Shown piece after piece: positions 30,875 to 42,405 of a DNA stretch of 64,000 nucleotides (positions are counted from its first letter, which is position 1; each line of letters begins with the position of its first letter). The notes under the pieces are model-generated. The model was not told the origin of the DNA, made no database searches, and was given only the letters and a program-made list of their open reading frames with translations. A program made the position numbers and the translations under genes. Origin of the DNA: Uranotaenia lowii (Eukaryota > Arthropoda > Insecta > Diptera > Culicidae); contig NC_073691.1 of NCBI RefSeq assembly GCF_029784155.1, positions 123,380,714-123,444,713 of the forward strand, given 5' to 3'.

Positions 30875-31962
30875 CACCCAAAATAATCTGCACGTAGCTG
30901 CTACGTGAAAAACTACATAGTTTTTATCCAATTGATTTTCACGTAAATTGTACGAATAAAATAAGTAAACGCTTCCCTAATAAGAATTTTCGCTTAGTGA
31001 ACATCACGTACAACTTACGTGAATATTTAGTGAGTTCAACGCGATGTGATGATGAAAGCTGCGAGAAATGTGTTTAGTATATGAATGATATTTTGATCTT
31101 TCCTATTATTTTTATTCGTTTTCAATTACGGTAAATAAAAATGAAAACAATTTGAATTTTATCGGAAATAAAATTTATTTCAACTCTTGGTCACTGTCGT
31201 CACATCGTCGCACACGTTCATTGTCATTAAACCTTATTTGTTCAAAAAAAAAACAGTTCCGGGATCTCTTGCTGACGAGTTTTGTAGAATCCTGTGGAAT
31301 TTGAAAAATAATTGATAATGAAAATACATTTATTCAAACAATAAATCGTTTACCTTGTAAGGCTGATGTGATCTTTTTTTGTTGTCATAAATGGTCATAA
31401 CCCATATTGGTTCAGGTAATTGCCTGGCTGGGGGGGACCGGGCAAGATGAAATTCCATCCGGAGCCGTTCAACTGTATTCATCGCAGCCATCTTCGTTAT
31501 CTTCCAGACTGGAATCGTCTATCCGTTTTCAATCATGCTACTTCTTTTTCTTAGATTTATCTCCTAGAAAAAAAATAAGAAGTTTACGATGATATAGATT
31601 CAGCTATCGATCCAAGATCAATTAAATTTACCAGAATTAGTATTCGCCAGCCAGCTCCACATTCGAATGTCGATACTGCTCGTCCTATGACTTCTTTCGA
31701 TTATCCGCTGCAACTTTTTTACAACAAATATCAAGTTGGCTAATGAACTATTTTTTTCCAATAAGAATTTACTACTACAGGCATGAAAAAACGGCAAAAA
31801 ACTGATTTCAATTCATCCGCTTAGATTTTACGTGAAATTAATATGTCAGTTATATAGAAAAACTGCAGCTACTACAAAGCACACGTAGAATCGATGTGAT
31901 GCATCAAAAGCTCAGTTTACGTGAAAAATACCGTACATTTAATTTCTTTATTATTTTGGGTG
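30875..31962. mobile_element. MITE, termini CACCCAAAATAAT, TA duplication, 1088 bp
   Basis: The two ends are exact 13-bp inverted repeats. TA precedes (30873-30874) and follows (31963-31964), and removal restores the MITE-D sequence seen near 17836. Repeated ACGTGAAAA and CTACGTG motifs occur inside both ends. There is no gene. Confidence 0.9.
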
Positions 31963-32002
31963 TAGAATCGAACTATAATGTTTTGAACCTCGGTCATACT
32001 TA

Positions 32003-33785
32003 TACCGTATTTGTTTTCACCACCCGAAAGTGTTGCACCATCCACGCTGAAAACGAGCATGAATCGAGTTTTGCACTCACCTTTGTTGGTGTGCGTGAAA
32101 TCGGCAGTGTCAACAAAAAACATCAAGCTGTCAAAAATCCATTACAGCTGGTATTTATTTTCGTTTGACTTCGAAAACTGAAATGAAATTTACTTTAGTT
32201 GATCATTGTCTTTTAAACAATATGAAAATTTTAGCATGAATTAATATATTATGTTGAATTGTGAAGATTTCAGATTAATTTTGCTTGTAGATTCGCCTCT
32301 GGCTCTGATGAACTGCAATACCGGCTGATTCTGGGCGGTCTATGTTTACTGCTGCTAGACTGCAGTTACCCCAGCTTGAAGGTTCCGGTATTTTGAACGT
32401 TTATTTCTCGCAAATCTCATCTTCGTTCGAGTACCTATTTCCATTTTAAGATTACAAAAAAAAAATTCTTGGAACTCGGATCGCGGAAGTCGGGGAAGAA
32501 AATTTTGCTAACAGACCGAAACGAACGAAATTCAAGCTCCCAATGCGGGTCTCGAACTACCGTTTTTGAAGGGCAACGGGTGGAAATTCGGGACTTGGCG
32601 CAACCGAGCATCGTTACCCTAAGGCTGATGTCATGCTGAAGCAACTAGCAACGCGACCTACAACGCAACGTTCACACGACTAACCAGCTCTCATTTGATC
32701 TCCATGGAAATCGCGCAGACCTGTCATACTGGTCGCTTTGTGTAGCGCGACCAATCTGATGCCAATGTGTTTAGTAGCGCGACTAGCAGGAAATCCAATA
32801 GGAATATTGTTTTTTCTCGATTTGAAGCAGTGATTCCGGGTTTTAAGCACAATAGTACGAAGATCTGTCCGAACTTGTGATAATAAACTAAAAACTATCT
32901 TAATCGGCGAGAAAATTTTCATGAATTCTTAGTTCCGGCAAAAAAACAAGGAATTTTGTCGGTTCAAATTTCGGCATACTTGCAATCCGGGTCGTGATTT
33001 GATGAGTTTTTGATGGCTCCGGAAAGAAAGGAGACGATTCAAAGCATTATCAGATGTAGAGAAGTGATGATTTGTAGGGAATTTCAAAGTGACAGGTCGC
33101 GCCAGCATGACATACCAATGCAATGCAACGCAATCTTATTGGAACGTTGCGTTGCGTTGCGTTGCTAGTTGTTTCAGCATGACATCAGCCTAAGGCACAG
33201 CTCGAAGCTGGCTGGTAGCAGAGTAGCTTCGATGCAGCTGAACGCTTCTTGCTGTGGAGACCAACTTATAGGACCCTCCCGAACAAGAAAACTTTTCGGT
33301 TTGGGCGAATCCACCAAATCTTTGGGTTGGCCTTTTTGCACTCGGATTTGCTGCTCTTTTTCGGCATCGCCTGGAACCGATTGCAGCAAGCCTTCTGGGC
33401 ACATTTCTTCTTGGAAGCGTTGTTTGCTTTGGAACGTGCCATCCAGGTGAAATTCTCCGCCTCTGTTGGAAACGGCACTGGTATTGAATCCGGAACAAGT
33501 TTCCGTTCTTCGGGATAATAAAGAGAAAAAAACAGCTCGAACGCAATTTTTGCGGTATAGAAATAAACCAACCAGCTGATATTTGTTTACATCGGGAAGC
33601 ACGTGCTGTCAAAATTCATGATAGTATTGGTGAGAGCGCAAGCAACACCGAATATTTTCAGAGTGTTCCACCGTCCACTTTATGGTGCACTACCAGTGGA
33701 ACTCATCGTGAAAACGAGCATGAAAACGGCAAAAAGTGCACTACCGGTAGTGCCCCGGTGCACCACCACTTGAAAACGAATTCTC
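32003..33785. mobile_element. Element with TTTTC/GAAAA ends, nested insertions
   Basis: The left end (TATTTGTTTTCACC, then TGTTGCACC and AAAACGAGCATGAA) and the right end (AAAACGAGCATGAAAACGGC, CACTTGAAAACGAAT) are imperfect inverted and direct relatives. The interior contains a tRNA-like B box (AGTTCGAGACCC on the minus strand near 32560) and exon-like minus-strand sequence at 33190-33600 that also occurs, diverged, near 45810-45900. Boundaries are approximate. Confidence 0.45.
32623..33190. mobile_element. PIF/Harbinger-like MITE, 568 bp, duplication TAA
   Basis: The ends GGCTGATGTCATGCTGAA are inverted repeats extending over CAACTAGCAACGC. They are flanked by TAA on both sides (32620-32622, 33191-33193). 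A 3-bp TWA duplication with GG-initial ends fits the PIF/Harbinger superfamily. Tandem CAACG/CGTTG repeats lie just inside. Confidence 0.8.
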
Positions 33786-34269
33786 TACACGCTAACTTTT
33801 GGCTACCCCTTAACGAATACTTTTGACCCGTTATTCGATAAGACTGGGAGAACTCCTTTTTACGGATAAAGTCGCTTTACCCTTTAAGGGGTACTCAGCC
33901 TGATAACGCTTCAGCGGATGAAAATTACCCCTTATTCCAAATGCTCGTAACGGATCAAAATTACCCCTTATTTGAAAGGCTTTTGTCGAGAATTTTTAGG
34001 AGCTTCTTATGGGAAATGTTTGCTGGGAAATAAATCACAACAAAATATCATATGTTTCATGTAGTTTATTTAAATGAAAATAATATTAAAATAATTTTTA
34101 TTATTTGAAAATTTTAATTTACCCTCCATCGCGAATCGACCTTTAAACATCGGCTCCAAACAACGGCTTATTTTCATCATCGGGAACTGCGCAGCGCTGA
34201 AATAATAAGATGACGGCATTATAATTTCAGAAAGGAAGCAATACAAATATTTATTCAATCAAATACTTA

Positions 34270-34480
34270 CAATCTTTCTAATCGCTGCCAATTTACCGGA
34301 CAAATAACAACGTTATGAATGTAACAACATCTGAAACTACCCCTTTGAAGCGGACTCGAGCTTTTCGAAATAAGGGGTAATATTGACCCGCAAAAATGAC
34401 CCGTTATTTGACAGATCGTGGAGGTTCTCAATAACGGGTCAATTTTACGCCTTTAAGGGGTAGCCAAAAGTTAGCGTGTA
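34270..34480 (+). repeat. 211-bp tandem duplication, unit 1
   Basis: Bases 34270-34480 recur at 43145-43355 with one visible change (GACCCGC versus GACCTGC). Without the BEL the two units would be directly adjacent, both starting CAATCTTTC and ending GCGTGTA. Confidence 0.9.
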
Positions 34481-34485
34481 CAATC

Positions 34486-35224
34486 TGTTAGCAGCGCCAC
34501 CAAATCAGCAAGCCCCATTTCTCCTACATCGGTCTGTCAAAGTATCGACATCTACACATCAGCGGGAAAAGAAGAAGAGACACGAAAGTGAACTCGAAAG
34601 CGGTTTAGGAAAGCGATCTAGTTTGAAACGCGTGTGAGAAATTCTTCTCTGTTCCTCAGTTAAGTTTGTGGCCCGGTTATATTCATTATAAGTTTAATTG
34701 TAAACCATCTGAGGTAAATTTAGCACTATTTACAAGCTAGGCGAAGTTTATCTATTTTCCTTTAAATCTAGGTGGCATTTGCAGCCCTGTAATATAGTCC
34801 GGGAACACAACTAATGCTTATCCCAATCGACTAGGGTATGTCACACAGTGAAGCATAATTTAGCTACAGTTTGCTAATCCAATATTTTGTAGATCTTTAA
34901 TCCCAATTCCATATTTACCGTTTTGTTGGCCATCGCTCCCGAAAACTAAAATTATCGATATCTCAGGTGAGCCGCTTAGAAGAAATTTCCAAGTCACTAT
35001 ACTTACCTAACCTTAAAAACTAAACATCTTAGGTTTGGATATCATACGTGATCATACTACCAGCCAATCTGGTTACTTGTGCAAGGCAGGAAATCACTAA
35101 AAGTAAGGTGTAGATATTTCTTCCAAATTCTTACATTTAATAATCTACCTCTATTGTAGGAATTTTGTAATAAACAAACAAGTGGTTTATTAACAAACTC
35201 GTCGATTTTTACTGCCTCGCAACA
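34486..35224 (+). repeat. BEL 5' LTR (739 bp)
   Basis: It starts TGTTAGCAGCG and ends CTGCCTCGCAACA. It is the same length and, by eye, the same sequence as the 3' LTR. Gag starts only 15 bp after its end. Confidence 0.95.
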
Positions 35225-35239
35225 TTACAAAATTCTTTT

Positions 35240-37523
35240 ATGGCGAGCGTGGAATCCAACGAATCGGACGTAACAGTAATGGATAACATCCAAGAAGCTG
35301 GAGGAATCAAGATTGTTGAGGAAAAAACTGCGTCACCAGCCGGTAGTTCGACTTCTAAACTGCAAACTGGCACCATTCCAAAATCAAAGAAAGTAAACAA
35401 ATCTGTGAAGATTTTGGAAAAAGCTATGTCAACGCAAAAACGGAATCCCGTACGTCGCGTTCGTAAACGGAAGGACCATCATTGCAAGGCATGTGAGGAG
35501 CGGGACACTAGCAGGATGGTTATGTGCGACTCCTGCTCATCCTGGTACCACTTTACCTGCGCAGAGGTCTCCTCGAATGTCGCCGACGAAACTTCCTGGT
35601 CATGTGCGTTATGTAGCGCAAAAAAGATTATGCAGAATGCAGAAACGAGTGAGAAAAGTTCTACTGTTCAACAGAAGGTCACATCAAAGGAATTCGATAA
35701 TGCATCCCACGGAAATGAGAAGCCGAAGAGCACCCGATCTGTAACAAGTCGAGGTAGTGGCGTTAGTGAGTCCAGGCGTGTTACAGAGCTCCGTCTGCAA
35801 AAACTGAAAGAGATGACCCGACTGAAAGAGCTCTATCTAGAGCAGAAATATGCTATTTTAGAAGATATGGGCAGTGAAGCTGCTAGTGTGGCAAGCGAAT
35901 TTGACGCTAGCGAAATGGATAAAGAGTCTGATATCCAAAAATGGATGGAAAAATCAGATCTTCTCGGAAACGCTTTGATGGAAGCTCCAGTTGGTAACAC
36001 GTTGCATCAGCATAATAAGTTGTCACAACCTTTCAAGCATAACAGGTCAAACATAGCGCCTAAAACTAGAGCGGACGAGCAAGAACTGATCTTGCCAAAT
36101 CAATTGCAGCGAGGATCACGTGAAGGTCTCCCTAGGCCGAAGGATTTCGCGCCCGGTCAACGCTCTACACCACTGGCTGGCGGTAGTCGTTCTAACCACC
36201 AGCAAACGGAAACTGACGTCGAAGATATTTGCCTACTTAATAGGAGTCAAATCCGTGCGCGTCAAGCTGTGTCAAAAGAGCTCCCCGAATTTAGTGGAAA
36301 TCCTGAAGACTGGCCGTTATTTCTAGCGACATTCAACTCCTCCACTAACATGTGTGGATTTTCCAATGAGGAAAATATGTTGCGTCTCCGTAAAAGCCTT
36401 ACAGGAAAAGCACTGGATGCCGTGAGAAGCCGATTGCTTCATCCGACTAACGTCTCAGGTGTGATTTCTACTCTGAAGATGTTATTTGGAAAACCCGAAT
36501 CGATAATCCATTCTCTTATCATGAAAGTCCGATCTCTTCCATCACCAACAATTGAAAAGCTTGATACACTGGTTACCTTTGCCGTGACAGTGGAAAATTT
36601 ATGCGCAACCATTCAGGCTTGTGAAATACCGGACTTCACATTTAATACATCGTTACGTTATGAACTCGTGGACAAACTTCCTTCTATACTTCAACTTGTA
36701 TGGGCCAAACATGCCAGAGCACACCATAACCCTAGTTTAGTGGAGTTCAGTACCTGGCTCTATTCACTGGCTGAGGACGCAAGCAGCGTTATTTTAGCAA
36801 ACCCCGCCAACGTGAAAACGAGACGTAAGACGGGATACATCAATTACCATGAAGAAGAAGAAGATGCTGAGGAAGAATCCCCTGTGGCGACAGTGCTTAC
36901 TCATCAGGATAACGTAGAAGGCCGTGGTTGCATGGTATGTACAGGAATCTGTTCGACAGTAGAAAATTGCCAGAAATTCAAGGCTCTTCGCCTCGATCAA
37001 AGATGGGATGTCATTAAGCAGCGAAATTTATGTCGTACGTGTCTGACCCGACATAATGGATCATGTCGACAGCGGAAGCCGTGTGGCTCTAACGGATGCA
37101 ATTATCTACACCATCCCCTGTTACATAACAACAAAGCTAAACGGCAACATCAAACAAACATTGCACCCGAACCAAGTGCACTAGAAGGAAGCTGCAACAT
37201 AAACCAAAGTACATACAATGGTGTGTTATTCAGAATTTTGCCTATCATTCTCTACGGACCTAATAAAACAGTCAATACTTATGCGTTTATTGACGATGGC
37301 TCGGAAGTAACACTTCTAGAAGACAGTTTGGCAAATGAGCTTGGATTGGATGGCCCGCGGCAAACCCTGTGCCTAAAATGGACAAGTGGCACTAAACGGC
37401 TGGAGCAAGAGTCTCGAAAGATTAAACTAGAAATATCGGGATTAGAAAACAAAGCCAAAAAATATCGTATCGCCAACGTTCGCACAATAAAATCCGTACA
37501 GGTCCGCCCACAGAGCTTGGACA
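35240..37523 (+). CDS. BEL/Pao Gag with PHD finger, plus protease
   Basis: This is the N-terminal part of the polyprotein, ATG at 35240. A C4HC3 PHD finger lies at residues 82-125 (CKACEERDTSRMVMCDSCSS, then HFTC and CALC), unusual for a Gag and more familiar in histone-tail readers. A coiled-coil-like region follows (about 170-215). Then come the DUF1759 Gag core (from about 343, LPEFSGNPEDWPLF), a Cys/His-rich region (about 563-625, CRTCLTRHNGSCRQRKPC) and a DUF1758-type aspartic protease (FIDDGSEVTLL, about 684). The last genuine codon is GAC at 37520-37522. The residues after it, to the stop at 37555, come from the inserted MITE. The PHD finger may guide particles or integration complexes to chromatin (inference). 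Confidence 0.92.
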
Positions 37524-37699
37524 CCCAAGCAACCAAAAGTCGCGTTTTTACTTAACTCCGAACTCCGAAGTTCACATTTGGCTGAAAAAATGTATTACGG
37601 GAACCTCAGGTGACTCTTGTCGCGTAAAAGTTACTCAGGAACTTCCATCGCCCTTTGAAAGGTTAAACTATCGATAACAGAACTTCTAAGCGCTTTTAA

Positions 37700-38045
37700 T
37701 GGAACTTCTTTCAAGAAGGTCGATAACGTTCGCGTTACATTCCAAAACGCACGATTAAGATACTTGAAGGCGTTTTAAAGAACCTGTATGGGAAATCTAA
37801 GCGACATGTCAAAAATGTTTTTCAAGAAGGTCGATAACGTTCGCTTAACATTCTAAAGCGCACCATTAAGATACTTGAAGGTGTTTTAAAGAACCTATAT
37901 GGGAATTCTAAGCGACATGTCAAAAATGTTCTTCAAGAAGGTCGATAACGTTCGCGTAACATTCTAAAGCGCACCATTAAGATACTTGAAGGTGTTTTAA
38001 AGAACCTATATGGGAATTCTAAGCGACATGTCAAAAATGTCTGTC
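37700..38045 (+). repeat. 111-bp tandem repeat, three units
   Basis: Each unit contains AAGAAGGTCGATAACGTTCG and ends TAAGCGACATGTCAAAAATG. Units 2 and 3 are closer to each other than to unit 1. Confidence 0.85.
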
Positions 38046-38289
38046 AATTTCTTGTCATGGTATTTGTTTTGTTTATATCTGTACTGATATTTACAAATGG
38101 AATTCAAGATTTTTTCGAATTTTTCTTATAAATGTTAAATAAGATATTCGAATAAATTTTTGATGATGCGAATTTTTGTTATGATTCATATTGTGTACTG
38201 AAAGTCCTTTGAACGAAATAAGGTACCTTCTATTGACCAACCCACTCAATCATCTCAAATGACATAAGTTTAAATACTAATCATTACAG

Positions 38290-38372
38290 TGGCAATTAGC
38301 TATTGCTGGATTGGTCGAGAGGCTGGTGAGTTTCATTGCAACCTAGAGAGCAGCGGTTCAATTCTCTAGGCG
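38290..38372 (+). ncRNA. tRNA-like segment (possible SINE head)
   Basis: A-box-like TTGGTCGAGAGGCTGG and B-box-like GCGGTTCAATTCTC are spaced about 33 bp apart, as in class-II tRNA genes (Ser/Leu). The acceptor stem is not convincing, so a SINE or tRNA relic captured by the MITE is likelier than a working tRNA. Confidence 0.35.
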
Positions 38373-38678
38373 TGTAAGCAGCTTTTGTAATCAAAACAAT
38401 ATAATTAAAATCAATGAGATAGACCATGATAGACCGGCAACCTAGCAATCTGACATGTGGTTGTCAGAGCAATCTGTCAATTGGATTTTTTTTTCGGTGC
38501 GTAGAAGTTTCTTGACATTCTCTTAGAAGCTGAATAGCGTTCTCTACAGCCCCCTAAACGAACTTGAAAGTAGCTTTAAGAACTTAAATTTTGGGCTGAT
38601 TAGCATTCTCTTCAGACACAAACGAGAGCTGATTAAGCTTCTATGGAACCTTTTTAAGGGAATTTTGGTTGCTTGGGC

Positions 38679-41600
38679 ATGGAGCAAATGCGGAACAGCT
38701 TCAAACACCTACGAAATGTTCCGGTACAGTCGTATCACTGCGTCAGCCCAAGATTGATCATCGGTTTGGAGCACGCACAACTCGGAAACCCTCTTAAGAG
38801 TCGTGAAGGAAAATTGCAGGACCCTATAGCTTCAAAAACACGGTTAGGATGGACAGTTTACGGTAACTGTACCGAGACAACGGACCTATCGCGCCACGTA
38901 TGTCACCACACCTGTCACGTGTGCTCATGCAACTCCTACACTGATGTCGACCTCCATATTGCTGTAAAGGAATTCTTCGCCATTGAAAGCATGGGTATTA
39001 GTAAACCAGATCGCCCGTTGCTGTCTAAAGAAGATCAACAAGCCTTAACTTTACTCGCTAATAGTACTCATCGTACCAAAGGACGCTACGAGGCAGCCTT
39101 GTTATGGAAATACAGCAAAGTTCGAGTTCCTGACAGCAAACAAATGGCGTTGAACCGCTGGCACTGCCTGGAAAAAAGACTGCGCAAAGATCCTGCATTG
39201 TTCAGCACAATGCAGCGTACCATAGACGATTACATCAACAAGGGATATGCGCGAGAACTTACTTCGGATGAACTCGAAGTGAAACGCGATAGAATATGGT
39301 ACCTTCCTATCTTTCCCGTCACCAATCCCAACAAGCCGGGCAAAACGCGGCTAGTCTGGGATGCAGCAGCCACTGCACATGGAATCTCGCTGAATTCCAT
39401 GCTACTAAAAGGCCCCGACCAACTTGCATCACTATTTTCAGTTTTATTAAAATTTCGAGAGTTCAAAGTTGGAATTTCTGGAGACATTCGCGAAATGTAT
39501 CATCAGATACTCATTCGCGAAGATGATCAGCACTGTCAGCGCTTCTTCTGGAGTAATAAATTGGGTATCCCTCCACGCACGTACATCATGCAAGTTATGA
39601 CGTTTGGTGCTCGGTCATCCCCCAGCACAGCACAGTACGTCAAGAACACTCATGCTGAACAGTTTGAGCAGACACATCCGGCAGCGGTATCCGCCATCAT
39701 CCAAAAACACTATGTCGACGATATGTTGATAAGTACCGAAACCATCGAAGAGGCTATCTGCTTGGCAAGCGAAGTGAAATCTATTCACGCCTCTGCTGGG
39801 TTCGAATTGCGAAACTTCGTCTCCAATTCCCGCAAAGTTGTCACCGCCTTGGAACAAATAAATGCGTCAGAAGACCGGGCCGAGAAAAACTTGAACATCG
39901 GATTAGAAGCGACGACTGAAAAAGTTCTTGGAATGTGGTGGAACACCGCAAGCGATTCCTTCATGTTTAAAATATCACCTCGATTCGACGATGACCTTCT
40001 CTCAGGAAGACGAAAACCAACCAAACGTGAAGTGCTACGAACGCTGATGCTGATTTTCGACCCTTTAGGACTAGTCGGACATTTCCTAATGTTCTTGAAA
40101 TGCCTGCTGCAAGAGATTTGGAGGACATCTATCGGATGGGACGACCCCATTGGGGACGAGCAATTTCAAAAATGGACGCGATGGTTAAATGTTCTTCCAC
40201 AAATCACAACACTTAAAATCCCTCGATGCTACCGCTCAGTAGTATCAATCAGCTCTGACACAAACATTCAGCTGCATACTCTAGTCGACGCCAGCGAAAA
40301 CGGTATGGTAGCCGTCGTGTATCTGAGATTCGAAAAGAACGGAATTATTGATTGCACGATTACATGCTCGAAGACTAGAGTATCTCCACTTAAGTTTCTC
40401 TCCATTCCGAGATCTGAGCTACAGTCCAGCTTAATTGGGGCCAGGTTAGCCAGAACCGTCTGCGAAAATATCACGTTTAAAATAGATAAACGCTTCTTCT
40501 GGACAGATTCGAGGAATGTGCTCAGTTGGTTGTCAGCCGATCATAGACGATACAGTCAATTTGTTTCTCATCGCGTGAGCGAAATTTTAGAACTATCCGA
40601 ACTTTCAGAATGGCACTGGATACCATCGAAACTTAATGTCGCTGATGAAGGAACTAAATGGAAGAAAAATCCTGACCTGAGTAACACATGTAGATGGTTC
40701 CAAGGGCCTCCTTTTCTTCGACTTCCATCAAGTTATTGGCCACTACCCGAAGAACCAATCGAACATACAGAAACTGAGCTACGCGCGCATTCACTGTGTC
40801 ATGCAGTATCCTTGAACCAGAACGTTATTGTTACTTCTAAATATTCCTCGTGGAACAAACTTCTACGTTCCACCTCCTTTGTATTGAGATATCTTTCGAA
40901 TCTAAATGAGTGTCGCCTAAAAAGAAAGTTATCTACTGGGCCTATGACCGACGCCGAGCTTCGCGCGTCGTGCACTACCGGGCCTCTAACCAAGGCAGAA
41001 CTTCGAAAGGCCGAAGTCTATCTATTTCGTCTCGCTCAAGAAACTTATGACAATGAGATTGAAATTCTATTGAACCATAAAATTGGTATTCTAGAACGTA
41101 ATATCCCCAAAAATAGTCCACTGCATAAACTTAACCCATATTTGGACGATGATTTGGTACTTCGAGTAAGAGGGCGAACCTCAGCTTGTGAGTTTGCATC
41201 CTTTGATGCTAGCAATCCTATAATCCTTCCGCGAAGTGATTACGTCACTACCCTCATTGTTCGCTACTTTCATGTTCGATACCATCACCAAAATCACCAA
41301 ACCGTTGTAAATGAACTTCGCCAACGCTTTCATATTGGGGGTCTGAAAACGCTCTACAAAACAGTACGTAAAAATTGTCAGATGTGCAAAAACGATAGCG
41401 CTAACCCACTGCCACCATTGATGAGCGACCTACCACTATGTCGTCTTGCTGCCTTTAATCGTCCTTTCTCCTATATAGGAATAGATTATTTCGGCCCAAT
41501 GATGATTAAAAACGGTCGAAAACAAGAAAAGCGCTGGGGCGTCTTGGCTACCTGTTTAACAACACGAGCTATTCATCTACAACTGGTACGATCACTGACA

Positions 41601-42380
41601 ACTGATTCTTGCATTTTAGCCATTCGCAACATTATGGCCAGGCGCGGTATTCCGATCACCATCTACAGCGACAGAGGTACAAATTTCATTGGTACTGACA
41701 AAGAACTGAAGCGCACGCTAACGAACGTTAATCAAGACAAACTTATGGAGGAATTCACAACACCAGACACACAGTGGACATTCATCCCACCAGCATCTCC
41801 CCACATGGGCGGTGCCTGGGAAAGGCTCGTTCGAAGCGTGAAAACAAACCTAGCAAAATTGAAACCAAATCATACACCAACCGAAGAAACCCTAGAGAAC
41901 ATGCTCATCGAAATTGAAAACGTGATCAATTCTCGGCCTCTCACCAATTTGCCGATCGACGATGATAGATCACCTGTGCTAACACCGAACCACTTTATCT
42001 TAGGTTCATCAAACGGACTGAAACCCTATGTGCCATTCGACGACAGTACCTTAGCCGTAAAAAGGGGATGGCAGCAATCACAAATCATGGCTAATATATT
42101 CTGGCAAACATGGGTACATGATTACCTACCTACTCTTACCAGACGAACAAAATGGTTCTCTGAGGTCAAGCCGATTGAAGAAGGGGACATAATCGTCATC
42201 GTAGATCCCAAGCTCCCCAGGAATTGCTGGCCAAAGGGGCGAGTTATAAGTGCGATAGTTTCATCTGATGGACGAACTCGGAAGGCAGTGGTGCAAACTG
42301 CCAGTGGTATATACGAACGACCCGTAATGAAGCTTGCTGTTTTAGACGTCGGCGTTAAGAATAGGACACATGAGTCCTAG
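38679..42380 (+). CDS. BEL/Pao Pol (RT, RNase H, integrase)
   Basis: This is the C-terminal part of the polyprotein, in frame with 35240-37522 after removal of the MITE. It starts MEQMRNSFKHLRNVPV. The RT palm motif is YVDD (39712). The RNase H begins LVDASENGMVAVV (about 40280). The integrase has an HHCC finger (HVRYHHQNHQ to CQMC, about 41270-41395) and the catalytic acids in GIDYFGP, IYSDRGTNF and GGAWERLVRS (about 41480-41820). A DUF5641-like C-terminal domain ends at the stop at 42380. All key residues are present. As it stands the MITE separates it from Gag, so this copy probably makes no normal Pol. Confidence 0.92.
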   Translation: MEQMRNSFKHLRNVPVQSYHCVSPRLIIGLEHAQLGNPLKSREGKLQDPIASKTRLGWTVYGNCTETTDLSRHVCHHTCHVCSCNSYTDVDLHIAVKEFFAIESMGISKPDRPLLSKEDQQALTLLANSTHRTKGRYEAALLWKYSKVRVPDSKQMALNRWHCLEKRLRKDPALFSTMQRTIDDYINKGYARELTSDELEVKRDRIWYLPIFPVTNPNKPGKTRLVWDAAATAHGISLNSMLLKGPDQLASLFSVLLKFREFKVGISGDIREMYHQILIREDDQHCQRFFWSNKLGIPPRTYIMQVMTFGARSSPSTAQYVKNTHAEQFEQTHPAAVSAIIQKHYVDDMLISTETIEEAICLASEVKSIHASAGFELRNFVSNSRKVVTALEQINASEDRAEKNLNIGLEATTEKVLGMWWNTASDSFMFKISPRFDDDLLSGRRKPTKREVLRTLMLIFDPLGLVGHFLMFLKCLLQEIWRTSIGWDDPIGDEQFQKWTRWLNVLPQITTLKIPRCYRSVVSISSDTNIQLHTLVDASENGMVAVVYLRFEKNGIIDCTITCSKTRVSPLKFLSIPRSELQSSLIGARLARTVCENITFKIDKRFFWTDSRNVLSWLSADHRRYSQFVSHRVSEILELSELSEWHWIPSKLNVADEGTKWKKNPDLSNTCRWFQGPPFLRLPSSYWPLPEEPIEHTETELRAHSLCHAVSLNQNVIVTSKYSSWNKLLRSTSFVLRYLSNLNECRLKRKLSTGPMTDAELRASCTTGPLTKAELRKAEVYLFRLAQETYDNEIEILLNHKIGILERNIPKNSPLHKLNPYLDDDLVLRVRGRTSACEFASFDASNPIILPRSDYVTTLIVRYFHVRYHHQNHQTVVNELRQRFHIGGLKTLYKTVRKNCQMCKNDSANPLPPLMSDLPLCRLAAFNRPFSYIGIDYFGPMMIKNGRKQEKRWGVLATCLTTRAIHLQLVRSLTTDSCILAIRNIMARRGIPITIYSDRGTNFIGTDKELKRTLTNVNQDKLMEEFTTPDTQWTFIPPASPHMGGAWERLVRSVKTNLAKLKPNHTPTEETLENMLIEIENVINSRPLTNLPIDDDRSPVLTPNHFILGSSNGLKPYVPFDDSTLAVKRGWQQSQIMANIFWQTWVHDYLPTLTRRTKWFSEVKPIEEGDIIVIVDPKLPRNCWPKGRVISAIVSSDGRTRKAVVQTASGIYERPVMKLAVLDVGVKNRTHES

Positions 42381-42405
42381 TCCTCATGTGAACTCCAGGG
42401 GGGAC

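Larger units (their letters stand above)
37524..38677. mobile_element. MITE, termini CCCAAGCAACCAAAA, 2-bp duplication CA, in BEL pol
   Basis: Exact 15-bp inverted ends lie at 37524 and 38677, flanked by CA (37522-37523, 38678-38679). Taking it out with one CA leaves the BEL frame unbroken. Inside are three 111-bp tandem units (starting near 37713, 37824 and 37935) and a tRNA-like segment near 38300. The CCC ends and 2-bp duplication link it to MITE-A and MITE-B. Confidence 0.92.

Noticed and set aside
32540..32600. Functional tRNA gene on the minus strand
   Set aside because: Only a B-box-like motif is convincing; no cloverleaf stems fit, and the region is inside a repeat element.
33174..33612. 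Overlapping minus-strand frames of 100-142 aa
   Set aside because: Three overlapping frames of similar length in a transposon mosaic, none with a domain. Kept only as a possible gene relic in the findings.
35240..37555. PHD-finger protein as a host chromatin gene
   Set aside because: It is followed in frame by BEL protease and Pol and lies between two identical LTRs, so it is the element's Gag.
37710..38045. Possible CRISPR-like or satellite array
   Set aside because: Three adjacent 111-bp units without spacers inside a MITE; simple tandem repetition.
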